A stretch of DNA of 64,000 nt, taken from Elmis aenea. Lineage: Eukaryota > Arthropoda > Insecta > Coleoptera > Elmidae. Of the stretch, positions 12,201-27,200 are shown piece after piece. The notes beneath the pieces were generated by a model. It saw only the letters and a program-made list of their open reading frames with translations, was not told the origin of the DNA and searched no databases. A program made the translations under genes and the position numbers. The stretch is from assembly GCA_947652605.1 (NCBI GenBank), contig OX393577.1, positions 57,746,108-57,810,107 on the forward strand. Direction: 5' to 3'. Numbering within the stretch: the first letter of the stretch is position 1; every line of letters begins with the position of its first letter.

Positions 12201-15200
12201 AACATAATTACCATAAAGTTTACTCGATAAATATTCATCCTAAGAGAACCTCAACAAACATAGAATGTGTAGGTGCTAAATTACAAATATGCAGAGACCT
12301 TATTTCGAAGTAACCCCTATCTGTTTTTTGTTAAATAGGATAAGGACTGTTTCTCTTGTATAAATAAAGTTAGTACTTTGCTCGTCTCGTTGGTCTAGTC
12401 TAGACTCTAGAACCCGTCTTCGCAAGTTTAAATTTGCTGGCATGGAGTGTTACACAGCGCAGTAATTCAAATCTAATCTCACAAAGGCTCAACAAAAGAA
12501 ACGATGCCAAGATACCTACCTTATAAATTACAGACGATAATCTCAATAATGAACGTTCTTAGATTTCGTTACTAAGATATCTTCCTTTTGTCAGTTTTTT
12601 ATTTAAGAAAGTCACCAATTCAATTGTTACATGAGATTCAAAAAGATCTCTTAAATCTTGAAAGAAAACTTGGATTACGTTTTCAACACATTTATTTAAC
12701 AATCCGTTGTCCATCCTAATAAACACATTTTTGTTGTTATTTGAGTTCTTGTTTTCTTGTTATACATATGATTATTATAATTATTAATACATTTATTGGT
12801 TGTACAATCTGTTATGCAGCATATTTTACTTATGCATACATATTTTATCTTTTTTCAGGTAGTTCGGTTGGTGCCGCCTTTACTTTCCCAATGTGTGGTT
12901 ATATTATAGATTTGTGGGGTTGGGAATTAGTTTTTTACGTTTCTGGAATTCTTGGGACAATTTGGTATGTAGGCTGGTATTTTCTTGTGTTCGATTCGCC
13001 TTCGGAGCATCCAAGGATAACAGAAAGTGAAAAAGAATATATTCTCAGCAGTTTGGGCCATACAGTTTCGAAAAAGAAGGTAAAATAAAATTTATACACT
13101 TTTCTTTATAAATGTTTAATGATTAAGAATTTTCTTCAAATTTCTTTTCCTGTTAAATTTAGAGAATTCTTTAATTTTAATATTTAAGTATGAAATATTA
13201 ATTTAAAAGCTGAAGCCCTTATAGAAGGCTTTTTTTTTTTTTTAAATAACATTATTTTGTATTTAACTACAAACTATGTTTAACGACCCATATTTTCAGG
13301 ATTTACTATGTATAATGCTCAATATCAGAAGCGCTGAAGAGTGTTTTGTAACTTATACGGGGTGGTCCACATAGAAGGGCCGCTACTGGTATCTTGTGAA
13401 CGGTGAGCTACAAAGAAGTTTAAATTAGACAAATTGTTCCCCATTCTGAGACCTATTCAGTAATGCTTTAATGTTTTAAAAAAGTTCCATGGCACGCTTG
13501 ATAATAAACAAAAATCAAAATGGACATTTTATTTATTCGTTAATAACTTTTTTTTTGTTTTGAACTTAAATAACTAAATAGATACAAAAACTGTATGTTG
13601 TTGAACAACGGGAAAAGAAGTTTTTTCATGAGGTTATAGCCAACTATAGATGCAAGTTTGTAATTTATCTAAGAATTTAAACAATTATTGAAACAAATAA
13701 AAGTTTAATTTTACAGTTTGTAAAAAAAATCTACAACTTTTTTCGCAAAAATACTTTTGTACCACTAACCAAGCTATTAGCAATTAAAAAAATTACCATT
13801 AATAGTTTTGGGTTATTATTTAGCGTGCAATGGAACTTTTTGAAAATATTAAAGCATCTCATCAATAGGTGTCAGAAAGAAGAACAATGTCTAATTTAAA
13901 TTTAAGTATTTATAGCTCTTACCGTTTACGATATCCCAACAGTGGCCCTTCTATGTAGACCACCCTGTACATAGGTTGTCCAGTTCCGTAATTTTTTGAG
14001 TTCGATATTTGCATTTAATATCAGATAAAGTTTTTCGTAAAAGATACGTCCATTGTTTTTAAAATAATATTGAATAAGAGTAACATTTTTAAAATCTCCT
14101 TTAAAAAAATTAATTGTTTTAAATAAATTATTGAATATGAATGAAATTGTAATGATCCATTTGAAAAAATGTATATAACGAATGTCCCAAAACCAAACAA
14201 TATAGGTATACAAAATTTAATAAAATATTTGAACGGGACATAACGACTGTCTAAACCAGGCGTTCTTGGGGGGTCCGCCAGCTTGGATGGGAAAAATCAG
14301 CTAATATTCTTTATTTTTAGCAAACGTCCAACTGAAACAGCTTTTTCCTTCACTTAAAAATGTATGCATTAAATTACAGTAATATTAGCTGTAGCTGCAG
14401 TCTCTAATAAAAATATCAAATATTTTCATATCGCATCGCAGTTGTTGAATATTTAAAAAAAACGTCTTTATTTTGAGGGCGGTCCATCGTTTCCACCAGA
14501 CTCCTAAAGGAGTTCATGGAACCAAAAAGGTTAAGAACCCCTGGTCTATACTGTCTTAATATTTAGTAACTAAAACCAAATATCTATCTCTTAAAATAAA
14601 AAAGTTACTCTCTGCGGTTGGTTTTTCTGTTTTTTAATTATATTTTACAAAAGTTTTCTATCTTGTGTTAGATTATACCTGTCGGCGTCTCTCGCTTCCT
14701 AGTTATCTTTTAGCCTGTCTTTTGAATCATCCACTTAAGCCTCTTTTAACCATTGCTTCCTTTACTTCGTGACCAGGATTCTTCTTGGTCGACTTCTTCT
14801 TGTTTATGGTGGCAACCACTTCCATAGATTTTTTGTCCATCTGTCTTCATTCATTCTTTGTGTGTGCCCACACCATCTTAGTTAACTGAGTTATGTTGAC
14901 TCAATAATGTCTACAACTACATCTACATCCATTTCATCTGTATATCTTTTTTTTTTGTCTGTTTTTGTACAGTCACAGGGTCACAGCATCCTCGCCAGTA
15001 GTCCATCACCATCGTCTTGATCCTTGACTTCACCGACAGACGTATTTCCCATTATCCTGCTTCGTGTGTACTGACACTTTTGAATGTTGTTTTGCAGATT
15101 TTCACTTTCGTAATTTTAGTTATTTTTTGGTTTCATAATAGGCCATGTGGTTGTCTAATAGTGGTTTTACCTTGTCCTATTCTGTTTCTAATTTCCTGGT

Positions 15201-18200
15201 TACTTTTGCATTGCCTGTTTTTTCAATGCCTATATATTTGTACTTATTTACATTGGAAATCGCGTTCGTGTCGAGGTGCAAAGGACCACCTCCTACGATG
15301 TAGATATTCTGTTTTAAGTGTATTTATCGTCAGTCCCCATTTGTTATATTTATTGTTAGTTTTCTTAGCAAATAATTAACATCGTCTTTGTCTTTGACTA
15401 TTAATACTTGATCATCGCCAAAATGGGCTGTGAATAGCCCATCATTTAAAAGTAATTCAGTGTACCTAGTTCAAATTTGTTAGAACCCATGGAAACAACT
15501 TTAGATCTGTTGTGAAACAAATTATTGGTGTGGAAAAATAGATCAAGCTGAAACTAAATTGTTTTCTTGTACATAATTTAAAATTCCAAGAACTATATTA
15601 ACAAGTACCATTGCTTTTCAACTTTTTTTAGTATTTTTATTATTTTGTTTGCCTCCTTAAGGAAGTCTTCGCTTTTCTATCAACTTCTCAAGGTGTTTTT
15701 CAATATTACTTGCTTTTAAATATGGAAACGTCCTACATATTTGCAATACGTCAACTTTAATGCACAGCTTTGCACTGTTTTTAAACGGAAACTGCTTAAA
15801 CCAGGTCAGCGATTAACAATTAAAACTTCTGCTTCGGCAAATTTACTTTAGAAACTTGTAGATCAAGGCCTATTTAAAAATAGGTTTGCAAAGTGCATGT
15901 GTAAGCATCAGCTTAAATTGGAATGTAAAGGCCTTTTTGGAAGCGGACAGTGATAAACGATTTAGAAAGCGAAATTCATTCAAGAATAAAATGAGTGGAA
16001 AATTCAGCCTTGTTCCGTGTCCTAGATAACACTGCTGCAACTATTAATCTGATGCATACTTCACCCTAATTTTTAAGAAGAAAGTAAATCGCTAATGTGT
16101 ACAGGGTCGAGCAAACTCGAATATTTTACGGCGTATCTTGGTTACCATAATAGCGAAAATATGTTATCAATCTCTTTGGTTTTTTTTTTTTTATATAAAC
16201 ACACCTGTTTTATTAAATTTTGATATCACTTTCTATTTTGGCACTAGAGACAAAAAATTAAATTTTTTCGTTGTTGAAAATGTACCATAACTTTTAGACT
16301 TATAAATCTTATCAAGGTGTAGGTAAACATTTCGATACTAATTAAAAATAATTTAAATTTTCTGTAACTATACCTTGACGTTTGAGAGATGAATTAAACC
16401 CACATTTTAAGAAAATGGAAACTCTAGTAGGTCATAGCTTTGTTTTAAACAGGATTTTTTAGTTTCCTAAAAATACAGTCGGTTCTACAAAATGAGGCCA
16501 AGACTATAGCGACCTTAATTGTGATTTAACTATTAAAAAAAATATATATATTATTAATTGGGACAGTCTTAGCTACAACTACAAAATTGTTTTAAACACC
16601 TTCATTTATTTGTTGTGACGTCACCGACATTTTTTTCAAATTGGTTGGTATAATTTTGTTGGTGTATTCTTGTAGAGCATTTGCAGTACTTTTCATTGGT
16701 CTAGACTTTTAGTAGGGCTATATTATGAAATATTTGTAAAAATGCAAAAAAACTTATTTAAGCTAGTAAGCCATTTAATGAAAACTTCTGTAAGAAAAAT
16801 AATTACTCATGATCAAGCAACCTTTTTTAAGGTTTTTACATTTGCTTAATTATAAGTGAGTGCAATCTGAATGCCTATTACTAATGAGAACACTGCTATT
16901 GGATATTATATCACAACTTCACAACGATAACAAAACAGGAGTAAAGAAATCGCTCAAACTGTGAGCCATTATTGATGTCTATGCATAACTGGCATCGAAT
17001 TTACAGTTAAGCAACTTCATAATAAAACAGTTTCGTAGATAGTTTAGAGAAAATTTTATCCTAAAGAATCTTTTAATATATTAATTTTTTTAAAACTATT
17101 TTACCAACAATAATCGCTTTTCCAATAAGTAAAAGCGCAACGCCAATGCGACTGACATTTATTTGTTTTTAGTTTTTTTTATAACCTTCGACCTTTACAG
17201 GATACAAAAAGATCTACATAAACAACCAAAAAATAATGATGTACATTTCGTTTTTTGATCCTTTTTCTCTGAACAACTACAAACAGCAGTGACCTCCATT
17301 TCATTTGTAAACGTTTAGTCTACACAATATTTTCCTCATACTATATTAAAATGATGTACTTGCAAAATTTTATAACATATTATCTTAAATGTATTTTTGT
17401 ACATATTTTTTCGGTACATTGCATAAAATAAAATTCATAAAGTCCTTACGTTTAGACCTCAAAGTGATTTTACGTATCATTACATTTCTGGCGGTATCAG
17501 ATTTCAGTTCTTATGTCGAACAATGCCCATGTTCGTTAAATTTTGTTCGAAATGTATTAAACGCTATCTATTGATATTCGCTTTTAATCAGTGTGATCAA
17601 AGGAATTACGATAAAAGTTTTTGTTAGACTCGAAACAACTTCCATCCAGGAAAGCCCCATGCAAATTATAATTACAAAATTTGTAATGAGTTTCCTATTC
17701 TAAACCACTAAAATTGGTCTAATAGGAAGGGAAGATAAAATGTTTTTAAATATTTATTTATTTATTTTTAAATTCAAACCCTAATAGAGTTTATAACAAG
17801 CAATCTGGTTTTTAAGACCAATGAGCAGTTTAATTCTAGCCTAAATTAATAATGTTCAAACTAAGTCTAAGGTTTACGCAATAGTAGTCCTTAGTTTGCT
17901 AATATATAAGTACACTAATTATTAACGTGCACACTACCGCACAGTCTCTGCTTTTAAACTTTTGCTTAAATTAACTCAAAAGGTTTAACCCTTTTAAGTC
18001 TCCTTACTAATCCTGTAGTGACCAGGAGCTGGATCGTCTCGACATTTACATGTTGATGGAGCCTTTCTTCGTGGCTTTTGCCAATGGTGTTGGTTACAGT
18101 GTCCATATTGAAGGCCCAATGTATGTCACTATTTCTGCATTACCAAGGTGCATCAGCGATGTTCCTTAGTGATTTGTTCTGGAATCTCTGGACGATATGA

Positions 18201-21200
18201 ATATTACTTTGATTGGTGCATCCCTATAGCTGTATCCCATATGTCCATTTCAGTGCTTCTCAGCATTGACAGTGAAATAAAAACGGGCCCAATTATTTTT
18301 CTACGAAAAACTGCCGTCTAAACATGAATTTTCTAAGCATGTAGTGGAGTATCAACAATAATGTGCATATTATCAAACTCCACATCCGCATACTTTGAGA
18401 ATTAACGTACCCTAAAAGATAAAACACGCCTAGTCAAAAAAAAAAAAAAGTTTAGCAGGTCACCATTCATTAAATTATTGGCAAACCAATGACATTACGC
18501 AAGACGTCTGGCGTGATCTGCCGAAAAAGGGGCTTTATATGATTGCATGTTATATGGATGCATGTCCAAGTCCTTCTTTAGAATCGTTCGGCATGTTCCA
18601 TAAAAAAGTCCAATTTCTTGAGATAAAGTTTCAAAGGTTTTAAAGACTCTTGTTCCATACATTGACTAACCTCATTAACAACTTCTTCTGTACGAATGGT
18701 TCGCCTACCAGCACCTTTTTTATGAGTCTGAGAGACGCTTTCGCAAAATCCACCAATATAATTTGTAAGACATGCATAAAAATCATTTGGTATTAATTCT
18801 AAGTCTAGGGAGCGCTCCCGAAAATCGTCCAAACATAAACGCTTACTGTTTTCTCAAATTCCATTAATTAGCACACCAGTTTAAAAATAGGCTGCAATCA
18901 TGTAAATGTTGTGCTTTGTGGTGAAAACTGTTAATTATAATAATTCAAGAGTTCTTAAGATACAAAACAAAGAAAACTTCACCAGAACTGCTTCACAAAT
19001 TTTAACAATCAAAAATGATAAAATAAATGCAGGATACTAGCTCTGACAATTATTTTAAAATACATGAGCACCTTTGACCAAGATAATCTTTGATATCGCG
19101 GTATTATAGAGCATTTAAATTTATTATATTGCGTTTTCTTTTTACCACAGAGCGTTTTGATAAGTTATAGAATTTTATGTGCAGCACTTTCACACAGCAA
19201 TCGAATTTTTGTATGTATTAATCACAAAGAAATTTTAAATTTATAGACGCCTACACCATGGAGAGCAATACTTACTTCGATTCCCGTATGGACCAACATC
19301 CTAGCACAATGGGGAGGGATATGGGGACTCTTTACTATGATGACCCACGCCCCGACTTACTTCAAAATGATTCATGGATGGAACATCAAAGCCGTAAGTA
19401 AAGTAGAACGTTTTATGTAATGAACAAAAACTGAGATTGTACAAAGACACGTTTTGAACAAAAAATAACAAGACGTAATTTTGTTGACGTTATATGTTTG
19501 GCGAAATTAAACTGCCGTGGACGTAGAAGCCTAAGGCGTAGTAAACGAATTAAAGATTTACTATGAACATAAAAAACAAACATAAATTTAAATTGGATAA
19601 GAGTGAAAATCTAGAAACAGCGTAGTACCCTGATTACGATGACCTACAAATTGTGTTTTTAAGATTCCTGATATGTTTTCTATGCTTATTATTCGTATAA
19701 TGTATATTTCAATATAAAAACATCTCAGAAACCATTAGAGGATAGTTAAGTTAGCAACGAAGCGTGATTTCACGAACATAATAAAAATATAATCTGAAAA
19801 TGTTTTAGTTGTCATATAGCTTGAATCTAAATCAATTTTCGCACTGATATACAGGGTGGTCCAATTTCGATGCCCATACAGGGATAGCATCTCGGTTATT
19901 ATCAGTAGTAATATAACAAGTGCATTGAAAATTATCGATAATTTTTGGTAAATATGCCCGAATGCAAGTTGAGCTGAAAAAATCACGATTTTTTCTGCTT
20001 CAACTTGCATGAGTGAAGATTTGTCAAAAATTATAGATTATTTGCAATGCACGAGTTATATTTTGTCAGAAAATTTCCTTCACCTAACCTATCTGTCAAA
20101 TTAAAATGTTGTTTAATTTAGATAAATTAAAGTATACCTACTACTTACTGCGATTGTTATTATTAATAGATCATTTATAACTAATTTTTAATTCAAGAAT
20201 TATATTTTAATAAAAATTAATGAACCAAATAGTATTTAGGTACATACACATAATCTGTTGTCAAATTTTACAAGTACTGTCAGAGTGGTGTGTCAGGGGT
20301 GTGGTTTAATCTATATTAAAGTAACGTTATTGGTCGCCGACATTTGTCAAAAAATGATCAAGACCAAAATACCTTATTCCCTCTCCAAATTTATATTTTC
20401 CACCAATCAAAAACTCAGATTTCTTAGAAACGACCAATAAACGCATGAAAATCTGTTAATTGTGAAAAGTATATTATCAGTGTATGATTATATTTATTGG
20501 CCGTTTAAAGGAAATCTGAGTTTGTTATTGGTCGAAAACGCAAATTTGACAGGAGGATCAACATCTGACAGGGGACTGTAAAATTATTACCGTGTAATAA
20601 TGCTCCTATTGGTAGTCTCTAAAAGATTTAAGATTAGTGATTGGTTGAAAACGCAAATTTGACAGGTGAAGGGAATTTTCAGAGATAAAAAAAAAACAAG
20701 TACTGTGACGGACCGTACTGTACATAGGCCGCACTGTTGTGGAAGAGTACCTACTTACTACTCTTATATTTATTGTTAATTATGGCTAGTGATCGTCTTT
20801 GTAACGTGGTTGGACCCTCAAACGTTGTTTTACGTAGTACACAGGTCTAGAGCAATTAGTACACAGTAAGAAACAAATAAAACAACAATTTTAACAACAA
20901 ACTCCTTTAATTTTCGACTGGTTGTACATTTCTCGGTGGTCGATTCTTAACTATCTCTGTGCGACTGTCTCAAGATTTTAGGTTCCCTGTTGCTGTTCCT
21001 TTTTTTATTGTAGTTGCATCTTTGTCATTCTTTTCTATAAACACATATTTGTGCGAGTAGTTTGTTCTACTGATGATGCACAACTTTATCAACAAATCGT
21101 TTGTTGATTGACGAAACCCAAATGCTGGCGTTGTAGGACCCAAGTTATGACCGTAATATTTTAACGTTAATGTGTTTTTGTTTTACTAAGGTTGAAATCC

Positions 21201-24200
21201 TCATAACTTGGCCCTCTTGAAGTGTTACGTTTTAGTAAATGATGCATCAGCATTTGTTGCAATGTTATTTATTTAAAAGTAAATGAAAATACTTTGAAGC
21301 AAAGTAAAATAATTGATCTCGGGCGGGGGTATCACAGAACGTAGTCTCGATTTCTTATTTCGTGAGAAATTCATTGCCGTAAACAGATTTTTGATATATT
21401 AGTTAATTTTCGAAATATAACCAAAGAACCGATTTTTGTCAATTTTTAAACATTCAAAATATTTCGCTTAAACGAATAAATGGAGAAAAACTTTAAAAGC
21501 ATTTTGTCCGTGGATTTTTGTCTTTAATAAGATAGCAATGTTCATATTTTCACTCATATAAATATTGATATAACCTAACTTTCTTACTTTAAATGGCAAC
21601 CCTAAGCAAATTACATATTTTGAAAAAGCCCAAAAAGTAGGCTTTCGATTTTTGTATGTTGGCCATTTAAAATAAGAAAGTTAGGTGTAATATATCAATA
21701 TTTATATTAGTGAAAAAATGAACATCGCTTTCTTATTAAAGACAAAAAACCACGCAAAAAAATCTTTTCGTTTAAGCGAGATATTTAACATTTTTGAAAG
21801 TTGCCGAAAATCTTCTTTTGGCTATATTTCAAAAATTAAAAAAGATATCAAAAATCTGTTTACGGCAATGAATTTCTCTCAAAAAAAGAAATCAACACTA
21901 CGCACTTAGTTTTTTTTTATATATAATAACCGATATAACCGGTATGGGCATCTAAAAGATGCCACCCTATACATACATTGTATACAAATAACGTAACGGG
22001 GCAATATCTCTTTTTGTCACAACTTTACAGAAAAAAGTTTTAAATGAATGTATCACATAACCTAAAATTATTTTCAAATGTAGTGTTTCGTTTTTGCGGA
22101 CCGTACGTCATTTTTTTTTTAATGGAACACCTAATATATTTTGTAATTTGTAGATGTAAAATTGAATTGTCTTTCAAAAATATATAGGTTTTACGTATCT
22201 AAAATCACTCGTTTTTAAGTTTTTATAAAAATATTGACAGAAACAGGAGTCTAAAAAAATAATATCGCACTTGGCCATGTCAGAACGAATTTCCGTGAAA
22301 ATTTGTAGGACAATAGTGTCATAGTGACTACTTATTGTTAGTCAAAAATTTTAAATAATACCCCGGGTGCTCCATATGCCCAGTCCATTTAGTCAAACTT
22401 CAAGCAGTTTTTAAGAAATTTGTAGATATGCCTCATTTGTAGCTGTTTGTATCTTTTGTTTTTTTTTTGTTTATTCGCTTTATATCACTACATAGTAAAC
22501 CCAGTTTTTCATTTTCAATTGTGCCAACTATAAACGCTTTTGTAATATTGGACAAATTAATCGAGCTACTAGTACACAAACCAGTTAAAAAAAGATAGCT
22601 TTTAGTTAAAACTTAAAACTAATCGCATAATAAAATCGGTGAAAAAAAACATTTCCAATTTTGCTTTTATTTCAATAAAACTTTTCTTAATATAACATAG
22701 CATATTTGTACAACTTATTTAACTTTTATATTTTACAGACCGGGCTGTTATCAGGAATGCCACACCTCTTGCGTATGCTGTGGGCTAGTGTCGTATCGAT
22801 ATTTGGAGATTATTTGTTAAAAACAAATAAAATGAGCCGAACGAACGTTAGAAAAATGGCTACTATAATATGTAAGTACATTTAGTTATAACTGATTCCT
22901 ACATAGACTTAATAAAACGTTATATTTGCATTACTTACCATTTCAATTTAACCATGAAATTATGAAATTGTGCTTGAAAAATTATCTTTAATTTACAATT
23001 TAATAAAAACATTTGTAATAAGCATATTTTTGCACTGAATTGTGGAGATGAGGTAAAGTGCTATAGAGACATTACAAAATCACATGTATGACACCAGTTA
23101 TTTAAATTATTATAATCGCTCTAGGTAGTTTGGTGTTGGTGATATTTAAAATTTTTTGAGTTTGCCATTTTAAACGTTATTTTTATTTCTCTTTTTCAGG
23201 TAATATTGTTCAGGGTATCTGCTTGATTTTCCTAGCATATTCTGGCTGCAACAACCTGATGGCCATCATATTTTTAACAGCTGCCATAGCGTCTCATGGT
23301 GCCGTTTCCACAGGACCATTAGCCAGTTTTGTAGATTTAAGTCCAAATTTTGCAAGTAAGTAAAAAAAAAATTGTATTAGCAAATGCTTAATAATGTTGC
23401 AAATTTTAAGACATAATGTACTATAACTACATAGTTCGTTATGTGATAAAAGTATTAAAATTTTTATACTTTTTCTAACTAGAGCAAAAGTATCATATAA
23501 TACGTTTTCTAAACAATTAAATTCACAGGATTAATACTTTAATGCATAGAAATAACAAAAATATATAAAAAAATATAATAAAATAAATAAAAAGAATTAA
23601 GTAAATAATGTATCACAAAAAAAAAGTAACTTTTAGGAGCGTTCAGCAAACAAAAGTGAAATTATTTTGATTTCTAATTAAAAAAAATTTGGATTTTGAT
23701 AAGTGATTTCTGTAATTGTATAATTTATTTTAAGATCGGCTCTTAATTTTTTTAGGTGGTGTATGCTTAACTTAACACGACAAAAACAGTAGCCTTCAAA
23801 TGAATTATAAATTTCTCTTCGAAGATTAATAATTCTCTACTTTACTTTCATCCATTTTTTCACTAACACAAACTTTTTCAAGTCTTAGTCATATTGCACT
23901 GATGTAGTAACTTATAAACCATAATTCAATTCAGCTAAAAGCAAAGTTATAGCAATTTGTTTTACTTTGTACTTACATTTGAAAGTTTTTAATTTTTTTT
24001 TATTGGTCTAATTTAAAAGTTGCAGACAGATATCATATTTAAGTCTATTTTAGGTATAATTTAATAACTAATTAATTATCACTAACTTCTCATAACTACT
24101 TGTTATAGACGGAAAACGAATTTTAATGAGTTTGTATTATAAGAAAATTTGCATATTTATCGGTTTTGGTAGAGCTTGAAAAATATTTTTAACGACCACT

Positions 24201-27200
24201 TGTAAAACTCTTTCTAATTCAGCTTCATTCTGTCCCTTAACGAGTTTCATTAAGTTGGACGAACTGAATTACGGAGACATATCAAAAAGTAATAAAGCAA
24301 GCTGGTAAACTTAAGGAATAATTCATTTTTTGTATCTATATTTAAAAAAAAACCTTCAACGTACTAAGCCTTCTCCATTTCCTACATATAATTAGTCATT
24401 TGGAAGAATTTGATTCATTCGCGGATCAATATGTTTCTCATTTATTTATAAATATAATTTTTCCACCAAGTTTTAAAATTAAACTAATGAAAACTAAATT
24501 AAGATGTAAGTAATTGGGTTTAAAATAGTTATTTATGTATCAAGGTCAAAAAGTGTAACTTTTTCGGCCGCGTCTGGTTTGCTGGCCGAGACGTTGTCGA
24601 GGCCAGCAAACAGGCAAGGCCGAAAAAGTACGTTTTGGCCGAAGTGCATATTACATTTTTTGTGCGATCGAATTAAAAACAATTTAAATTTTTAGTAATT
24701 TTTAAAATTATAGGTTAGAAACTACGTGACATTCTGTCACTGACAGATGACGGCGTGTGTACTGCATTACCGGCCCTATCCTTAGCAACGGCCGTAAAAG
24801 TTAATTTTTCGGCCGTTGCTAAGGGTAACGGCCTGAAAAGTAACTTTTACGGCCGTTGCTAAGGATAGGGCCGGTAATGCAGTACTTTATGGTTGCTAAC
24901 GCGTCCGTCAAACAGCTGTTTCTAGTACGATCGCACAAAAAAATAAGTTGCTGTTAAAAAGTCAGTTCAATTAGTAAAGTTTAGCAGATTTGGCAAACAA
25001 ATTACCCTCAAAAAATTTATTAATTTGCCAACTTTAAGAAACTAAAAATTGAAATATAACAAAATTTGAAATCAAAATGCCTTTTTAACTACTGCAGATG
25101 GTAAAACATCTTTGCTTAACATTAGTGACGACGCGATGTATCAATTTGACACAGCTCCAAAACTGACTGACGCGAACCTCAATATGTGTCTTTTTTTTTG
25201 CTGTTAATTCCCTTTTGGCGGTCTGAACCTTTTTAGCGCTTCAGGAGGAGTAATTGGAAGACCCTGTATCTAAAACACACTGTGTCTATAACAACATTAT
25301 AACTGTCACTGAAGGATAGCTAGAAGGGAGTCAGAAAGATACTGTACAGGGTACAGATGAAACCTTCCAACTCTTGCTTTTAATAGTGTCGCCAAAACTA
25401 ATTGTGCTTGTATCATTTCTAACGGTTGCACCCGATGGAGGGTTGAAAAAAGCGCACATCTTTTGAAAACAAATCAGAAATGCTTTAAGTAATAGCTTTA
25501 AGTCTGTTTCAATAACAAACGAGATCTCTATGATCACCTTTGAATTTGAATCAGTATATATCAGTGACGTAGGCAGGAGGGTGTTGAGGGAGGGAGGTCA
25601 GAACCCCCCATAGTTCGCAATAAGTCGATATAGGGCTGGAGAACTGTAAATTTTGTTCTAGAAAAAGGTCCTCGGCTCTTTTTTGCGTTTATTAACCCCC
25701 ACAAATGATGAAACCATCAAACATCCTCCCGCTTAAAAACTATAAAAGAGAGTTGCTTCTGTCAAATTTGCTTTTTCAACCAATCGCTCATCTTAAATCT
25801 TCTAGAGACTACCGATAGGGGCATTATTACACGGTAATAATTTTACATTCCCCTGTCAGATGTTGATCCTCCTGTCAAATTTGCGTTTTCGACCAATAAC
25901 AAACTTAGATTTTCTAGAAATGACCATTAAACATAATCATACACTGATAACATCCTTTTCCCAATTAACAGATTTTCATGCGTTTATTGGTCGTTTCTAA
26001 GAAATCTGAGTTTGTGATTGGTCGAAAATATAAATTTGAAGAGGGAATTAAATATTTTGGTCTTTTTGACGAATTTCGGCGACCAGAAGCGTTACTTTAA
26101 TACAGATTAAACCACACCCCTGACGCACCACTCTAACAGTATGTAGTTGTAAAATTTGACACGACATACATTTAATTTAACAGGTAGGTTAGGTGAAGGA
26201 AATGATCTAACAAAATATAACTCGTGCATTGCAAAAATAATCTATAATTTTTGACAAATCTTCACTCATGCAAGTTGAGCTGAAAAAAACACGAGTGCAC
26301 GAGGTGCACGAGTGATTTTTTTTAATTCAACTTGCATTCGGGCATATTTACCAAAAATTATCGATAATTTTAAATGCACTTGTTATATTACTACCGACAA
26401 TTTTTGTGTAGTTTAAATAAAAAATATGAATGAGCACTGTATCAAAAAGTGGGACTCAGTTACTATGATTTTTTAAACAGCAATTTGCTAAAGCACCTTG
26501 TGATTCAAAAATTAAACCATGCGTGTCATGCGCACAGTTTTAAATTGCTAAATTTAAAAAAATTAAAATATAGGGTGCCCCAAATTTTTAATAATAACAA
26601 ATATTTGCCCTTATTTATAACTATTTTAATAAACACGTTCGTTAGTGTGCCGATATTTAAAAAGCAATCGATTGTAATAACTAAGCATTTATGTTGTTCA
26701 ACTATGTAAGCTGAAAAATGCACGAAGTTCGTTAAAAATGACTGCTCAGCCAATCGACCCCTATTACGTCAATAAATTTGATGTAAATTGAGAGTATCTG
26801 CACAGCGACGCTACCCTAACTGAAACTACAAGCCTCGATTCCGGTTAACAATGCCAATTTATCTACAGGAACTAACCTTGCGTAAAATAACTGCATTTAC
26901 GCGGGTCTATTCAAACGAACATTTTAATAAAAGAGGAGTATATGGAGTGTATTAAGTTATAAAGCCAAGTTTGTGGAGGTTATTTCTTATTTATTTAAAG
27001 ACGAAAACTCTTAAAACCTAATTCTTAAATGCTATAGAACCGCAAATAAAAATTTTTTTTGTAACTTATTTAATTATTTCGAGACATTTTTTTTTTCGAG
27101 AAATTGTTATTCGAGCAACGGCTTTCGAGGAACTTTCCATTTGAGGAACAATTTTTCGAGCAATTAATTTCGAGCAATTGTCACCAAACCATTTAAATAA

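Larger units (their letters stand above)
4594..12858 (+). other. Intron 3
   Basis: 8.3 kb. Holds the TA-flanked MITE 4840-4975, a possible hAT MITE 5471-5627, a single decayed TA-MITE end near 6008, a dispersed GC-rich repeat 6690-7345, a jockey LINE fragment 7373-7985, a 1.2 kb foldback 10392-11597 and a hAT MITE 11851-12076. From 8000 to 10390 I see nothing beyond AT-rich sequence. Confidence 0.9.
13080..19246 (+). other. Intron 4
   Basis: 6.2 kb. Contains foldback 13358-13967, a hAT MITE 14257-14543, LINE remnants 14670-15455 and 17966-18267, a decayed F6 arm 16102-16445 and a broken mariner-like transposase 18440-18832. I see nothing in 15460-16100 or 16450-17960 beyond AT-rich sequence. 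Confidence 0.9.
19852..21969. mobile_element. TA-flanked foldback (family F9) split by two later insertions
   Basis: Left end cagggtggtccaatttcgat at 19852 after TA, right end ...gccacccta at 21969 before TA. Pieces corresponding to the intact copy at 50559-50780 lie at 19852-19903, 20676-20703 and 21337-21969. The gaps are a palindrome-bearing repeat (about 19905-20675) and a solo LTR (20704-21336). Confidence 0.7.
19394..22738 (+). other. Intron 5
   Basis: 3.3 kb. Nearly all of 19852-21969 is a nested transposon stack. 19394-19850 and 21970-22730 show nothing recognisable, apart from a decayed TA-MITE terminus (aatggaacacc) near 22118. Confidence 0.9.

Noticed and set aside
15017..15379. 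120-codon plus-strand open frame
   Set aside because: Antisense shadow of the minus-strand LINE remnant.
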